From Arthrobacter sp. NicSoilB8 (GTDB taxonomy: Bacteria > Actinomycetota > Actinomycetes > Actinomycetales > Micrococcaceae), in NCBI RefSeq assembly GCF_019977355.1, contig NZ_AP024655.1, positions 2,542,001 to 2,606,000 of the forward strand: 64,000 nt of DNA, written 5' to 3'. The notes beneath the pieces are model-generated. The model ran no database searches, had not been told where the DNA came from, and saw only the letters and a list, made by a program, of their open reading frames with translations. A program made the translations under genes and the position numbers. Shown in pieces: positions 39,477-47,775 of the stretch (its first letter is position 1; each line of letters opens with the position of its first letter).

Positions 39477-39542
39477 CCCAACTGGCTCGCAGCAGGGGCC
39501 GTTTTGAGGGCTCATAACGGCCCCTGCTGCGAGTCAGTTGGG
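39477..39542. repeat. Long inverted repeat between IclR gene and gentisate operon
   Basis: Arms of 27 bp (39477-39503 and 39516-39542) with one mismatch and a 12-nt loop; a further 7 bp (CCCCTCC / GGAGGGG) pair just outside with a bulge. It lies 47 bp after the IclR stop, so it can act as its terminator and insulate the gentisate promoter, but its size and the absence of a T tract make a dispersed REP-type element more likely. Confidence 0.85.
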
Positions 39543-39589
39543 CCGGAGGGGCGCGAGTCTCCCTGCGCGGCGGGCCCGGGGCCGCGTGG

Positions 39590-40411
39590 TCACTCCGGCT
39601 CGGCCGGGTTTGCCGCGATATCGATCTCCAGCTGCCGGCAGGTTTCGCGCAGGGCAGTGACGAGTCCGGCGTCGAACACCCGACGGAAACGGGTCGCGGG
39701 AGTGGCGACGCTGAGCGCTCCGACGACGTGCCCGTGCCGGTTGTGCAGGGCCATCCCGAGGGCGCTCACGCCCTCCTCTGTGCCTTCGAAGTTGGCCGCG
39801 AAGCCGTTGCTGCGGGTGGACTCGAGCTCGCGCAGGAACGCTGGGTATTCCGCGGCCGGAATGGTGTCCCCGCCAATCTCGGCATTGTTGCTGCGAAAGA
39901 GCTGGTCGATCATCTGGGGTTCCAGTTCGGCGAGCATGGCCTTGCCGCCGGACGTCTTGTTGGCGGGCATCACCGTCCCCTGCCGGTCACCAACACGCAA
40001 CACGTTGTTCCCTTCCACCGTGGCCAGGAAGCGCACTTTCGTGCCCACCCGCACCATCAGGTTGACGGTCTCGTTCAGTTGCGCCGAGAGGAGCTCCATG
40101 TGCGGCTGGGCGAGTGAGCGGAGCTGCCTGGTCCAGCTCAGCCCGGCCGGCCCGACCCCCATGGCCGGCCCGGGCACATAGCGCCGGGTTTCGTCCTGGA
40201 CGGCGAACCCCCGGTAGACCAGCATCGCCAGGAGACGGTGGGCCGTGGACGGGGCCACTCCGAGCTCCGCGGCAGCGTCCTTGAGCCGGAGCGCGCCGCC
40301 GTCGCGGAGCAGCTGCAGGAGCTGCAGCGCATTGTCGACTGCCTCGATGGAGTAGGTGGGCCGCTTCTGGACGGGCTTCCGGGCTGATCTGGATGCTGGC
40401 GTGTTCTGCAC
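39590..40411 (-). CDS. IclR-family regulator of 3-hydroxybenzoate/gentisate genes
   Basis: 273 residues from GTG 40411. Winged helix-turn-helix at about 20-85 (LKDAAAELGVAPSTAHRLLAML) and the IclR ligand-binding domain at about 95-265. I choose GTG 40411 because a TACAAT -10 box (40423-40418) ends 6 nt before it, so the mRNA would be leaderless; ATG 40447 would leave only 12 bp to the divergent transporter gene. Operator 2 then covers the start site, which fits autorepression. Context points to control of both divergent operons by gentisate or 3-hydroxybenzoate. Confidence 0.88.
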   Translation of the reverse strand: MQNTPASRSARKPVQKRPTYSIEAVDNALQLLQLLRDGGALRLKDAAAELGVAPSTAHRLLAMLVYRGFAVQDETRRYVPGPAMGVGPAGLSWTRQLRSLAQPHMELLSAQLNETVNLMVRVGTKVRFLATVEGNNVLRVGDRQGTVMPANKTSGGKAMLAELEPQMIDQLFRSNNAEIGGDTIPAAEYPAFLRELESTRSNGFAANFEGTEEGVSALGMALHNRHGHVVGALSVATPATRFRRVFDAGLVTALRETCRQLEIDIAANPAEPE

Positions 40412-40418
40412 ATCAGAA
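40404..40418. promoter_or_regulatory. Putative IclR operator 2, between iclR and transporter genes
   Basis: Dyad TTCTG-CACAT-CAGAA, part of the 18-nt word shared with operator 1. It overlaps the last base of the minus-strand -10 box (TACAAT, 40418-40423) and the GTG start of the regulator. It lies 42 bp before the ATG of the transporter gene and so could control both directions. Confidence 0.75.
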
Positions 40419-40459
40419 TTGTATTGTGGTTCACCCGCGACGGCCATGACAGTAGTGGG

Positions 40460-41824
40460 ATGAATCACACACCACCTGTTGCAGCGCCGCAACGGTTATC
40501 GCCGGGGTCTCCCGCCCCCACCGCCGCTGATGGGCCTGCATCGCGGTTTTCCAAAAGCTCGGCAGCTGCCGTCCTCGTCTGCTGGCTCCTGGTGGTCTTC
40601 GATGGCTACGACCTGATCGTCTACGGCACCGTCCAGTCCTCCCTGATCTCCGAGACCGGCTGGGGCCTGACCAAGGCCACCGCCGGAACCATCGGTTCCA
40701 TGGCCTTCGTCGGCATGATGATCGGGGCGATCTTCGCCGGCCGGATGGCCGACTCCTGGGGACGCCGCCGGACCATCCTCGGCTGCGCCGTCGTCTTCTC
40801 CTTCTTCACCATCCTCTGCGCCTTCGCGCCGAGCGCCGCGGTGTTCGGCGCCCTGCGGCTCCTGGCCGGCATCGGACTCGGCGGCCTGGTGCCCTCGGCC
40901 AACGCCCTCGTCGCCGAACTGGTCCCCACGAAATGGCGGTCCACGATCGCCACCCTCATGATGTCCGGTGTCCCGATCGGCGGATCCATCGCCGCCCTCG
41001 TCGGCATCCAGCTGATTCCGGCCTTTGGCTGGCAGTCGATGTTCCTGGTGGCCGTGCTCGCACTGCTGATCGTGGTGCCGCTCGGACTGAAATACCTGCC
41101 GGAGACCCTCGCCCCCGTCACCGGCGAGGCAACAGGCAAGGCAGCGCGGAAAGCAGCCGGCAAAACCTCGGGCAGTGGCCGCACGCTCAAGGAACCGGCC
41201 GGTTTTTCCTCCCTGCTCCGTGCCCCGTACCTGGGGATCAGCTTCCTGTTCGCCCTTGCGACGATCGCCACTCTGTTCGCCTGGTACGGGCTGGGAACCT
41301 GGCTGCCCAACCTCATGCAGCTGGCCGGCTACAACCTCGGCTCCGCCCTGACCTTCGCCCTGGCCCTCAACCTGGGTGCGGTGGCCGGCTCGGTCATCAC
41401 GGCCTGGGCCGGGACCCGCTTCGGTCCGATTCCGACGGCGATCGCCGCGGCTGCCGTCGCCGCCGGTGCCCTCGTGGTGCTGGTGACGGGACCGCCGGTG
41501 ACGGTTGTCTACCTCATGCTGGTCCTGGCCGGCGTGGGCACCCACGGCACGCAGTGCCTCATCATCGCCGCCGTCGCGAGCCACTATCCCGGACACCTGC
41601 GCGGGACCGCGCTGGGCTGGGCACTGGGGACGGGCCGCATCGGCGCCGTCGCCGCACCCCAGATCGGCGGCCTCCTGCTGGCCGCCGGACTGGGCGTCAA
41701 CTCGAATTTCCTGGCCTTCGCCGGTGCGGCAGCCATCGCGGCGGTCCTGCTGGCCGCCGTCGGGCTCAAACTCAAATCAAAACTCTCCATCTCAACCTCA
41801 TCAACAGGAGCAAGCAATGTCTAA
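40460..41824 (+). CDS. Aromatic acid:H+ symporter (MFS, AAHS family)
   Basis: Twelve-helix transporter of 454 residues. The first helix carries the family mark FDGYDLIVYGTV, where the Asp residues are needed for aromatic acid uptake, and the loop 2-3 motif GRMADSWGRRR follows. A central cytosolic loop (about 220-250) is Lys/Ala/Gly-rich. From its neighbour it probably imports 3-hydroxybenzoate or gentisate. ATG 40460 is chosen over the frame-open upstream region. Its stop overlaps the hydroxylase start by 8 bp. Confidence 0.92.
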   Translation: MNHTPPVAAPQRLSPGSPAPTAADGPASRFSKSSAAAVLVCWLLVVFDGYDLIVYGTVQSSLISETGWGLTKATAGTIGSMAFVGMMIGAIFAGRMADSWGRRRTILGCAVVFSFFTILCAFAPSAAVFGALRLLAGIGLGGLVPSANALVAELVPTKWRSTIATLMMSGVPIGGSIAALVGIQLIPAFGWQSMFLVAVLALLIVVPLGLKYLPETLAPVTGEATGKAARKAAGKTSGSGRTLKEPAGFSSLLRAPYLGISFLFALATIATLFAWYGLGTWLPNLMQLAGYNLGSALTFALALNLGAVAGSVITAWAGTRFGPIPTAIAAAAVAAGALVVLVTGPPVTVVYLMLVLAGVGTHGTQCLIIAAVASHYPGHLRGTALGWALGTGRIGAVAAPQIGGLLLAAGLGVNSNFLAFAGAAAIAAVLLAAVGLKLKSKLSISTSSTGASNV

Positions 41825-43073
41825 GCACGCCACGTCCACCGATGTCCTCGTCATCGGAGGGGGAATGGCCGGACTGGCCGGAGCCCTCGCGCTGCGTGAA
41901 AACGGTGCCGACGTCACCCTTGTGGAGCGGGCGCCCGAATTCGGCGAGGTCGGTGCGGGGCTGCAGATGGCCCCCAACGCCTCCCGCGTGCTGAAGCGCT
42001 GGGGCCTGCTGGAAAAGGCCTTGGAAATCGGTGTCCAGCCCAAGCACCTGGTCTTCCGCGACGCCGTCACCGGCGAGGAGCTCACCCGCCAGACCCTCGG
42101 CGGAGAGTTCGAGGAACGCTACGGTGCGCCGTACGTCGTGATCCACCGCAGCGACCTCCACCGTGTCCTGCTCGAGGGCTGTGAAGCCGCCGGCGTCAAG
42201 CTCGTCAACGACGTCATGGTCGAAAGTGTTGAAACCGTCAATGGCCGCGGCGTGGCCCACACCGCCGCCGGCGTGGACTACGAGGCCGACGTCGTGATCG
42301 GCGCAGACGGGCTCAAGTCCACGCTGCGCCCGCTCGTGGCCAACGATCACCCGGTTCCCTCGGCCTACGTGGCTTACCGCGGCACCGTGCCGATCACCGA
42401 GAACACGCCCAAGGCGGACCTCGAGGACGTCATTGTCTACCTCGGGCCGGACTGCCACCTGGTGCAGTACCCGCTGCGCAAGGGCGAGCTGCTGAACACG
42501 GTGGCCGTGTTCAAGTCCGCCTCCTTCGAGCGCGGCGAAGAACAGTACGGGGGAGTGGACGAGCTCGAGGCCGCATACAAGGACTGCGTCCCCGCCGTCC
42601 AGGAGGCGCTGAAGAACCTGGCCACCGGCATCCGCTGGCCCATGTACGACCGCGACCCGATCGAAAACTGGGTGGCCGGCCGGATGGTGCTGATGGGCGA
42701 CGCCGCGCACCCGATGCTCCAGTACCTTGCCCAGGGTGCATGCCAGGCGCTCGAGGACGCCGCCGTGCTGCAGGACGCGAGCCAAGGCACCGTCTTCACC
42801 GAGGACGGCGTGAACCCGGAGGCATGGGAAAGCGCGATCAGGGAGTTCAACAGCATCCGCGCCGGCCGCACCGCCCGGGTCCAGCGCACCGCCCGCATCT
42901 GGGGCGAATCCTGGCACGTCTCCGGGCTGGCCCGGACGCTGCGCAACCTGCTCTTCAAGAGCCGGAAGGACAACGACTTCCAGTACAACGACTGGCTGTA
43001 CGGCCAGGAGGGTGACGGCGTGCCGGCAGTCCGCGAAGCCCGCACCGAGCTGGCGGAACGGGTCTCTGCCTGA
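41817..43073 (+). CDS. 3-hydroxybenzoate 6-hydroxylase
   Basis: NADH- and FAD-dependent monooxygenase that makes gentisate from 3-hydroxybenzoate, 418 residues. The flavin fold VLVIGGGMAGLAGALAL is at the N-terminus, the DG motif VIGADGLKSTLRPL near 160, and the GD motif MVLMGDAAHPMLQYLAQGA near 290, as in known Rhodococcus and Corynebacterium enzymes. AACAGGAG stands about 7 nt upstream of ATG 41817. It overlaps the transporter gene. Salicylate 5-hydroxylation is a less likely alternative. Confidence 0.9.
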   Translation: MSKHATSTDVLVIGGGMAGLAGALALRENGADVTLVERAPEFGEVGAGLQMAPNASRVLKRWGLLEKALEIGVQPKHLVFRDAVTGEELTRQTLGGEFEERYGAPYVVIHRSDLHRVLLEGCEAAGVKLVNDVMVESVETVNGRGVAHTAAGVDYEADVVIGADGLKSTLRPLVANDHPVPSAYVAYRGTVPITENTPKADLEDVIVYLGPDCHLVQYPLRKGELLNTVAVFKSASFERGEEQYGGVDELEAAYKDCVPAVQEALKNLATGIRWPMYDRDPIENWVAGRMVLMGDAAHPMLQYLAQGACQALEDAAVLQDASQGTVFTEDGVNPEAWESAIREFNSIRAGRTARVQRTARIWGESWHVSGLARTLRNLLFKSRKDNDFQYNDWLYGQEGDGVPAVREARTELAERVSA

Positions 43074-43133
43074 CCCGTCGAGGGATTCCGGCCAGCTGAT
43101 TGGCTGACCCCACCCCGCGCTGACCCCATCCGT

Positions 43134-43169
43134 GCTGCGGACCGGCTCTCCATTGAGCCGGTCCGCAGC
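43134..43169 (+). terminator. Terminator after the 3-hydroxybenzoate hydroxylase gene
   Basis: Perfect 15-bp arms (GCTGCGGACCGGCTC at 43134-43148 and its inverse at 43155-43169) with a 6-nt loop, followed by TCGTTGTT. It lies 61 bp after the hydroxylase stop. Confidence 0.75.
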
Positions 43170-43266
43170 TCGTTGTTGGCGGCATATTCTCACTGCACAT
43201 TTGCATCCCCGGCGGTTCCGCCGCGCCTTCGGCGCTGCCCGATGACACTGCGTCCCTTGACACTGC

Positions 43267-43314
43267 CGAAACGTTTTGGGTAGTGTGATCCACACAACAT
43301 GCCAAAACGTTTTG
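43267..43314. promoter_or_regulatory. Two LacI-type operators upstream of the fructan operon
   Basis: Site A, CGAAACGTTTTG (43267-43278), is a near-perfect palindrome; site B, CAAAACGTTTTG (43303-43314), is perfect. Their centres are 36 bp apart, and the sequence between holds the probable promoter. The form matches LacI/GalR operators with a central CG. Site B ends 12 bp before the regulator start codon. No further copy is seen between the regulator and the binding-protein gene, so the operon is probably read from this promoter. Confidence 0.8.
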
Positions 43315-43326
43315 CAAAGGGAGTCA

Positions 43327-44349
43327 ATGGTGACGAAAGTCGGGATAAGGGACGTAGCGAAAGCTGCCGGGGTCTCCGTGACCACGGTGTCCCACGCCCT
43401 CAACCCCGCCGGCGGCACCCGGGTCAAAACGGAAACCCGGGAACACATCCGGGCCGTTGCCAAGGACCTTGGCTACGCGCCCAACCGGCTCGCCAGCGGA
43501 CTGCGCAACCATCGTTCGCAGATCCTGGGCCTCGTCAGCGACGAAATCACCACCACGCCGTTCGCCGGAGCCATGATCAAGGGCGCCCAGGATGCCGCCT
43601 ACGAGCGCGGCTACGTCGTCATGGTGGTCAACTCAGGCCTCGACCCCGAACTGGAAAGCCGCGAAATCCGTACGTTGCAGCAGCACCAGGTTGATGGAAT
43701 CGTCTTCGCGAGGATGTACCACCAGGGCGTCAGCCTTCCGGAGGAACTGGGCACGGTGCCCACAGTCCTCCTCGACGCCGTTACCGCAGACCCGTCCATC
43801 TCTTCGGTGGTCCCTGACGAAGTTGCCGCGGCGGAAACGGCAGTGGAAGCCCTCGTCAAAGCTGGCCATACCAGGATCGGGATGCTTGGCAACGTTGACG
43901 ACATCCCGGCAACCCACGGACGGCTGCGGGGCTACCGGAACGCGCTGGCCCGGCACGGCCTCCAGTTCAATGCTGAACTCGTGACCTCCGGTGTGGCTGA
44001 TACTGCGGGCGGGAGGGAAGCTGCGCTCCGGTTGCTCCAGCGTCCGGACCGACCGACTGCACTGTTCTGTTTCAGCGACCGGGTGGCCATGGGCGCCTAC
44101 CAGAGCGCTGCCACGCTGGGGCTCCGCATTCCCGATGACCTGTCCGTTGTCGGCACGGATAACCTGGAGCTGATCGCCGCCGCACTCTGGCCCGGACTCA
44201 CCACGGTGGCGCTTCCGCACTATGAGATGGGGCGGTGGGCCGTCACCCGGCTCCTAGACGACATCGAAGGCCCCGAGTCGGCAGCCGTCCAGGAGATGTT
44301 TTCCTGCCCGCTCATTGAGCGAGGGTCCGTCGGTCCGCCCCCGGCCTGA
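43327..44349 (+). CDS. LacI-family repressor of the fructan operon
   Basis: 340 residues. The N-terminal helix-turn-helix IRDVAKAAGVSVTTVSHALN and hinge helix are followed by the two-lobed periplasmic-binding-protein-like domain (about 60-335) that binds the inducer. GGGAG lies about 6 nt before ATG 43327; a GTG 51 bp upstream would begin inside the operator region. It is the first gene of a plus-strand set ending with a GH32 enzyme, so it is probably self-regulated and induced by sucrose, fructose or a fructo-oligosaccharide. Confidence 0.92.
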   Translation: MVTKVGIRDVAKAAGVSVTTVSHALNPAGGTRVKTETREHIRAVAKDLGYAPNRLASGLRNHRSQILGLVSDEITTTPFAGAMIKGAQDAAYERGYVVMVVNSGLDPELESREIRTLQQHQVDGIVFARMYHQGVSLPEELGTVPTVLLDAVTADPSISSVVPDEVAAAETAVEALVKAGHTRIGMLGNVDDIPATHGRLRGYRNALARHGLQFNAELVTSGVADTAGGREAALRLLQRPDRPTALFCFSDRVAMGAYQSAATLGLRIPDDLSVVGTDNLELIAAALWPGLTTVALPHYEMGRWAVTRLLDDIEGPESAAVQEMFSCPLIERGSVGPPPA

Positions 44350-44432
44350 GGTTGTCGCAGGCACAACAGCCTTGGGCAATTGGACCCGCACCTAAAAAGA
44401 CTTCACAACACATCCCGTGCCTCGCAAAAGAG

Positions 44433-44460
44433 GGGCGCAGCCGTTGCACCGGCCGCGCCC
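44433..44460 (+). other. Hairpin between lacI-type gene and binding-protein gene
   Basis: Arms GGGCGCAGCCG (44433-44443) and CGGCCGCGCCC (44450-44460) pair with one A-C mismatch around a 6-nt loop. No T tract follows. It may partly end or process the message after the repressor gene. Confidence 0.45.
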
Positions 44461-44513
44461 CCAAAGGACCCGGGCTAATCATCCGCGTACAAAATAAGCA
44501 GAAAGACTCACTC

Positions 44514-45809
44514 ATGAACAAGCGATTCACCCGAATCCTGGCCACCAGCATAACGGCGGCCGCTCTGATCGGCAGCCTGGGCGCGTGCGGCAAGGGGAGT
44601 GCCTCAGCCACGTCCGAGGGCACCAAGGAGATCACCATGTGGACCCACAATGCCGGCAACCCTGAAGAGCTGGCTTCGATCCAGGGCATCGTGGACTCCT
44701 ACAACAAGAGCAGCGGCGCCAAGGCCAAGATCAAGGTGCAGGCGTTTCCGCAGGAGTCCTACAACGATTCCGTGGTCTCTGCGGCCGCCGCCGGCAAACT
44801 TCCCTGCATCGTCGATATCGACGGACCCAACGTCCCCAACTGGGCGTGGGCCAAGTACCTGACCCCGCTCAAGCTCACGACCGACCTTTCCGCCCACCTG
44901 CCCAGCACCGTGGCCAAGTGGGAGGGCCAAACCTACGCGGTTGGGTATTACGACGTGGCCCTGGCCATGCTTGCACGCGCTTCGGATCTCAAGGCAGCCG
45001 GTGTGCGCGTTGCAACAATCGAGCAGCCGTGGACCAAGGAGGAGTTCCAGGACGCGCTGACCAAGCTCAAGGCCCTGGGCAAGTGGGAGTACCCGCTGGA
45101 CATGGGGACCGCCGGCAGCGGCGAATGGCTGCCCTACGGTTACTCGCCGTTCCTGCAGTCCTTCGGCGCCGACCTCATCAACCGCAACGGCTTCCAGAGC
45201 GCGGACGGTGTCCTCAACGGGGACAAGGCAGTGGAGTGGGCCAAGTGGTTCCGCGGACTGGCCGACCAGGGGTTCATGGCCACCAAGAGCGGCAAGGACT
45301 CCACGCAGGACTTTCTGAACAACAAGAGCGGTGTGCTGTACACCGGCTCCTGGGCCGCGGACAAAGCCCGGGCGGCCCTCGGCGACGACCTGGTGGTCAT
45401 GCCCACGGTGGACCTCGGCAACGGCCCCAAGATCGGCGGCGCCTCCTGGCAGTGGGGCGTCACGCAGGGCTGCGCCAACACCGACGCCGCCATGGACTAC
45501 CTCTCCTACTCCCTGAAGCCGGAAAACTTGGCCGCAGTTGCCAAGGCCACGGGCACCATCCCGGCGACGGATGAGGCCGCGGCCCTGGTCCCGTCGTTCG
45601 CCAAGGGCGGCACCAACCGGATCTTCATGGACTTCTCCCGCCAGTACGCGGTGATGCGTCCCGAGACACCGGCCTACCCGTTCATCGCCACCGAATACGG
45701 CAAGGTCGTCCAGGACGTCCTGGCAGGCGCCGACCCCCAGGCGGCCCTGGACAAGGCCGTCAAAGCCATCGACGCCAACATCAAGTCCAACGGCGGCTAC
45801 AAGAACTAG
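44514..45809 (+). CDS. ABC sugar-binding lipoprotein
   Basis: Extracellular solute-binding protein of family 1, 431 residues. The signal peptide ends at LGAC near residue 24, where Cys is lipidated. The mature part has the usual two lobes, with ITMWTHNAGNP at its start and GTAGSGEWLPYGYSPFLQSFGADL near 205 split across the binding cleft. The next two genes are its permeases. From the GH32 enzyme in the operon the ligand is probably sucrose, levan or inulin oligosaccharides. A strong hairpin lies just after its stop. Confidence 0.92.
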   Translation: MNKRFTRILATSITAAALIGSLGACGKGSASATSEGTKEITMWTHNAGNPEELASIQGIVDSYNKSSGAKAKIKVQAFPQESYNDSVVSAAAAGKLPCIVDIDGPNVPNWAWAKYLTPLKLTTDLSAHLPSTVAKWEGQTYAVGYYDVALAMLARASDLKAAGVRVATIEQPWTKEEFQDALTKLKALGKWEYPLDMGTAGSGEWLPYGYSPFLQSFGADLINRNGFQSADGVLNGDKAVEWAKWFRGLADQGFMATKSGKDSTQDFLNNKSGVLYTGSWAADKARAALGDDLVVMPTVDLGNGPKIGGASWQWGVTQGCANTDAAMDYLSYSLKPENLAAVAKATGTIPATDEAAALVPSFAKGGTNRIFMDFSRQYAVMRPETPAYPFIATEYGKVVQDVLAGADPQAALDKAVKAIDANIKSNGGYKN

Positions 45810-45823
45810 CAGCCCTCCGCGGA

Positions 45824-45860
45824 GGACGACGACGGCGGGGGAGTTCCGCCGTCGTCGTCC
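45824..45860 (+). other. Intra-operon hairpin after the binding-protein gene
   Basis: Perfect 15-bp arms, GGACGACGACGGCGG (45824-45838) and its inverse (45846-45860), with a 7-nt loop, placed 14 bp after the stop of the binding-protein gene and 30 bp before the permease start. It has no T tract. Such stem-loops often protect the upstream mRNA so that the binding protein is made in excess over the permeases. Confidence 0.75.
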
Positions 45861-45890
45861 ACCCGGTGCTGCAGGTCAACGGAGAATCCC

Positions 45891-46853
45891 ATGACAACCA
45901 GCCCACTTCCCACCCGTCCCCGCCCCACCGCCGCGCCGGCGCCCCGGCCGCTGCCGGCCCCGCCGCACCGCCGCCGGGCAGGCTTCCTGCGCGAACAGAT
46001 CAGCGGCTGGGGCATGATCGCCCCCGCAGCGGTACTGCTGCTGGTCTTTGTGTTCCTGCCGGCCATCCTGGGCTTTGGCCTGGCGTTCACCAACGCCCGG
46101 CTCATCTCGCCCCGCCCGGTGGAGTTCGTCGGCACAGACAACTTTGCCCGGCTGTTCGCGGATCCCGCCTTCTGGCGCTCACTGCTGAACGTCACGTATT
46201 TCGCCGTGGTGGTGGTCCCGGTGCAGTCGGCCCTGGCCCTGGCCATGGCTCTGCTAATCAACAAGAAATTCCGCGGCGTGAACTTCTTCCGCACCGTCTA
46301 CTTCCTGCCCGTTGTCACATCCATGGTGGTGGTCTCCCTGCTGTGGCTGTTCATGTACCGCAAGGACGGTCTGATCAACGAACTGCTGTCGACCTTCAGT
46401 TTCGGCCTCATCCAGGGTGCCGACTGGCTCAATGACCCCGCCACGGCCATGCCAGCCATTATCGCGCTGTCGATCTGGCAGGCGGCCGGGTTCCACATGA
46501 TCATCTGGCTCGCCGGCCTGCAGAGCATCTCCGGTGAACTGTACGAGGCAGCCCAACTGGACGGCGCGAGCCGCTGGCACCAGTTCCGGTACGTCACCTG
46601 GCCGGGCCTGAAGCACACCCGCAGTCTTGTCCTGGTGACCATCACCATCCAGGCTCTTGGCCTCTTCGACCAGGTCAGCGTCATGACCCAGGGCGGCCCC
46701 CTGGACTCCACCACCACCATCATCTACGAGGCCGTCCGCTCCGGCTTCAAGCAGCAGGAAACCTCCTACGCCTCCGCGATCTCGCTGGTTTTCTTCTTCC
46801 TGGTGCTGCTCATTTCCGCGGTGCAGCGCTACCTCACCCGAGAGAAGGACTGA
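45891..46853 (+). CDS. ABC sugar permease, MalF-like
   Basis: 320 residues with six membrane spans after a 35-residue Pro/Arg-rich cytosolic start. The ATPase-coupling loop is EAAQLDGASRWHQFRYVTWP near residue 222, the EAA motif of binding-protein-dependent permeases. The stop is 1 bp before the next permease start. It forms a heterodimer with that partner. Confidence 0.93.
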   Translation: MTTSPLPTRPRPTAAPAPRPLPAPPHRRRAGFLREQISGWGMIAPAAVLLLVFVFLPAILGFGLAFTNARLISPRPVEFVGTDNFARLFADPAFWRSLLNVTYFAVVVVPVQSALALAMALLINKKFRGVNFFRTVYFLPVVTSMVVVSLLWLFMYRKDGLINELLSTFSFGLIQGADWLNDPATAMPAIIALSIWQAAGFHMIIWLAGLQSISGELYEAAQLDGASRWHQFRYVTWPGLKHTRSLVLVTITIQALGLFDQVSVMTQGGPLDSTTTIIYEAVRSGFKQQETSYASAISLVFFFLVLLISAVQRYLTREKD

Positions 46854-46854
46854 C

Positions 46855-47733
46855 ATGAAGAATTCTGTTCGACTCAACAGCGCGGCAACCATGCTGGTGC
46901 GGATCCTGTTCGCCGCCGTCGCCGCGTTCCCGATTGTCTTCATGCTGGTCTCCTCGCTCAAGCCGGACACCCAGATCTTTGGGGACATGTCCTCCGTGGC
47001 TGCGTTCCTGCCGGTAGGGAACGTCTCCTTTGACAACTATGCTGCGGTGTTCGACCGGGTCCCGGCCGCCCGGTTCCTAGTCAACTCCATCGGCATTTCC
47101 GCCGTCACGGTGGTCCTGGGCATCTTTATCAACAGCCTCTGCGCGTTCGCGCTGTCCCGCATGGAAGTGCGCGGCAAACGGGTGGTGTTCACGGTCATCC
47201 TGGCCACGCTGATCGTGCCGTTCCAGACCCTGGCCCTGCCTCTGGTCTGGTGGGTCAACCAGCTGCCGTACTTCGAGCTCAACGGCTTCAGCCTCGAGGT
47301 CTCAAAGGGCTGGCTGGACACCTACCAGGTCCAGATCATTCCGTTCATCGCCAATGCGTTCTCCATCTACCTGTACCACCAGTACTTTGAATCCATTCCC
47401 AAAGAGCTGGACGAGGCCGCCCGGATCGACGGCGCGGGCTGGTTCAGGATCTACCGCCAGGTGGTCATGCCGTTGGCTGGCCCGGCCACGGCCACGGTCG
47501 CGATCCTGACGTTCCTGCCAGCCTGGAACTCCTACCTGTGGCCGCTCATGGTGGTCCAGTCCGAAGAGCTCCGCCCGGTCATGATCGGCATCCAGTACTT
47601 CTTCCAGCTCAACGTCTCCTGGGGCGAGGTGATGGCGTACGCATCCCTCATCACGGTTCCCGTGGTGGTCCTCTTCGTCGCCTTCCAGCGCTCCTTCATC
47701 AACAGCATTGCGTCCAGCGGCGTCAAGGGCTAG
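46855..47733 (+). CDS. ABC sugar permease, MalG-like
   Basis: 292 residues, six membrane spans. The EAA loop ELDEAARIDGAGWFRIYRQV is near residue 183. It starts 1 bp after the MalF-like gene. No ATP-binding subunit is coded in this operon, so the pair probably uses a shared ATPase of the MsiK type coded elsewhere, as is usual for sugar transporters in actinobacteria. Confidence 0.93.
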   Translation: MKNSVRLNSAATMLVRILFAAVAAFPIVFMLVSSLKPDTQIFGDMSSVAAFLPVGNVSFDNYAAVFDRVPAARFLVNSIGISAVTVVLGIFINSLCAFALSRMEVRGKRVVFTVILATLIVPFQTLALPLVWWVNQLPYFELNGFSLEVSKGWLDTYQVQIIPFIANAFSIYLYHQYFESIPKELDEAARIDGAGWFRIYRQVVMPLAGPATATVAILTFLPAWNSYLWPLMVVQSEELRPVMIGIQYFFQLNVSWGEVMAYASLITVPVVVLFVAFQRSFINSIASSGVKG

Positions 47734-47775
47734 CCCCGCCGTTCCGGCCCCATCTTGAAAGCAGACAGCAATCCC

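Noticed and set aside
39477..39542. Rho-independent terminator only
   Set aside because: The arms are too long and there is no T tract; kept as a repeat element that may also end transcription.
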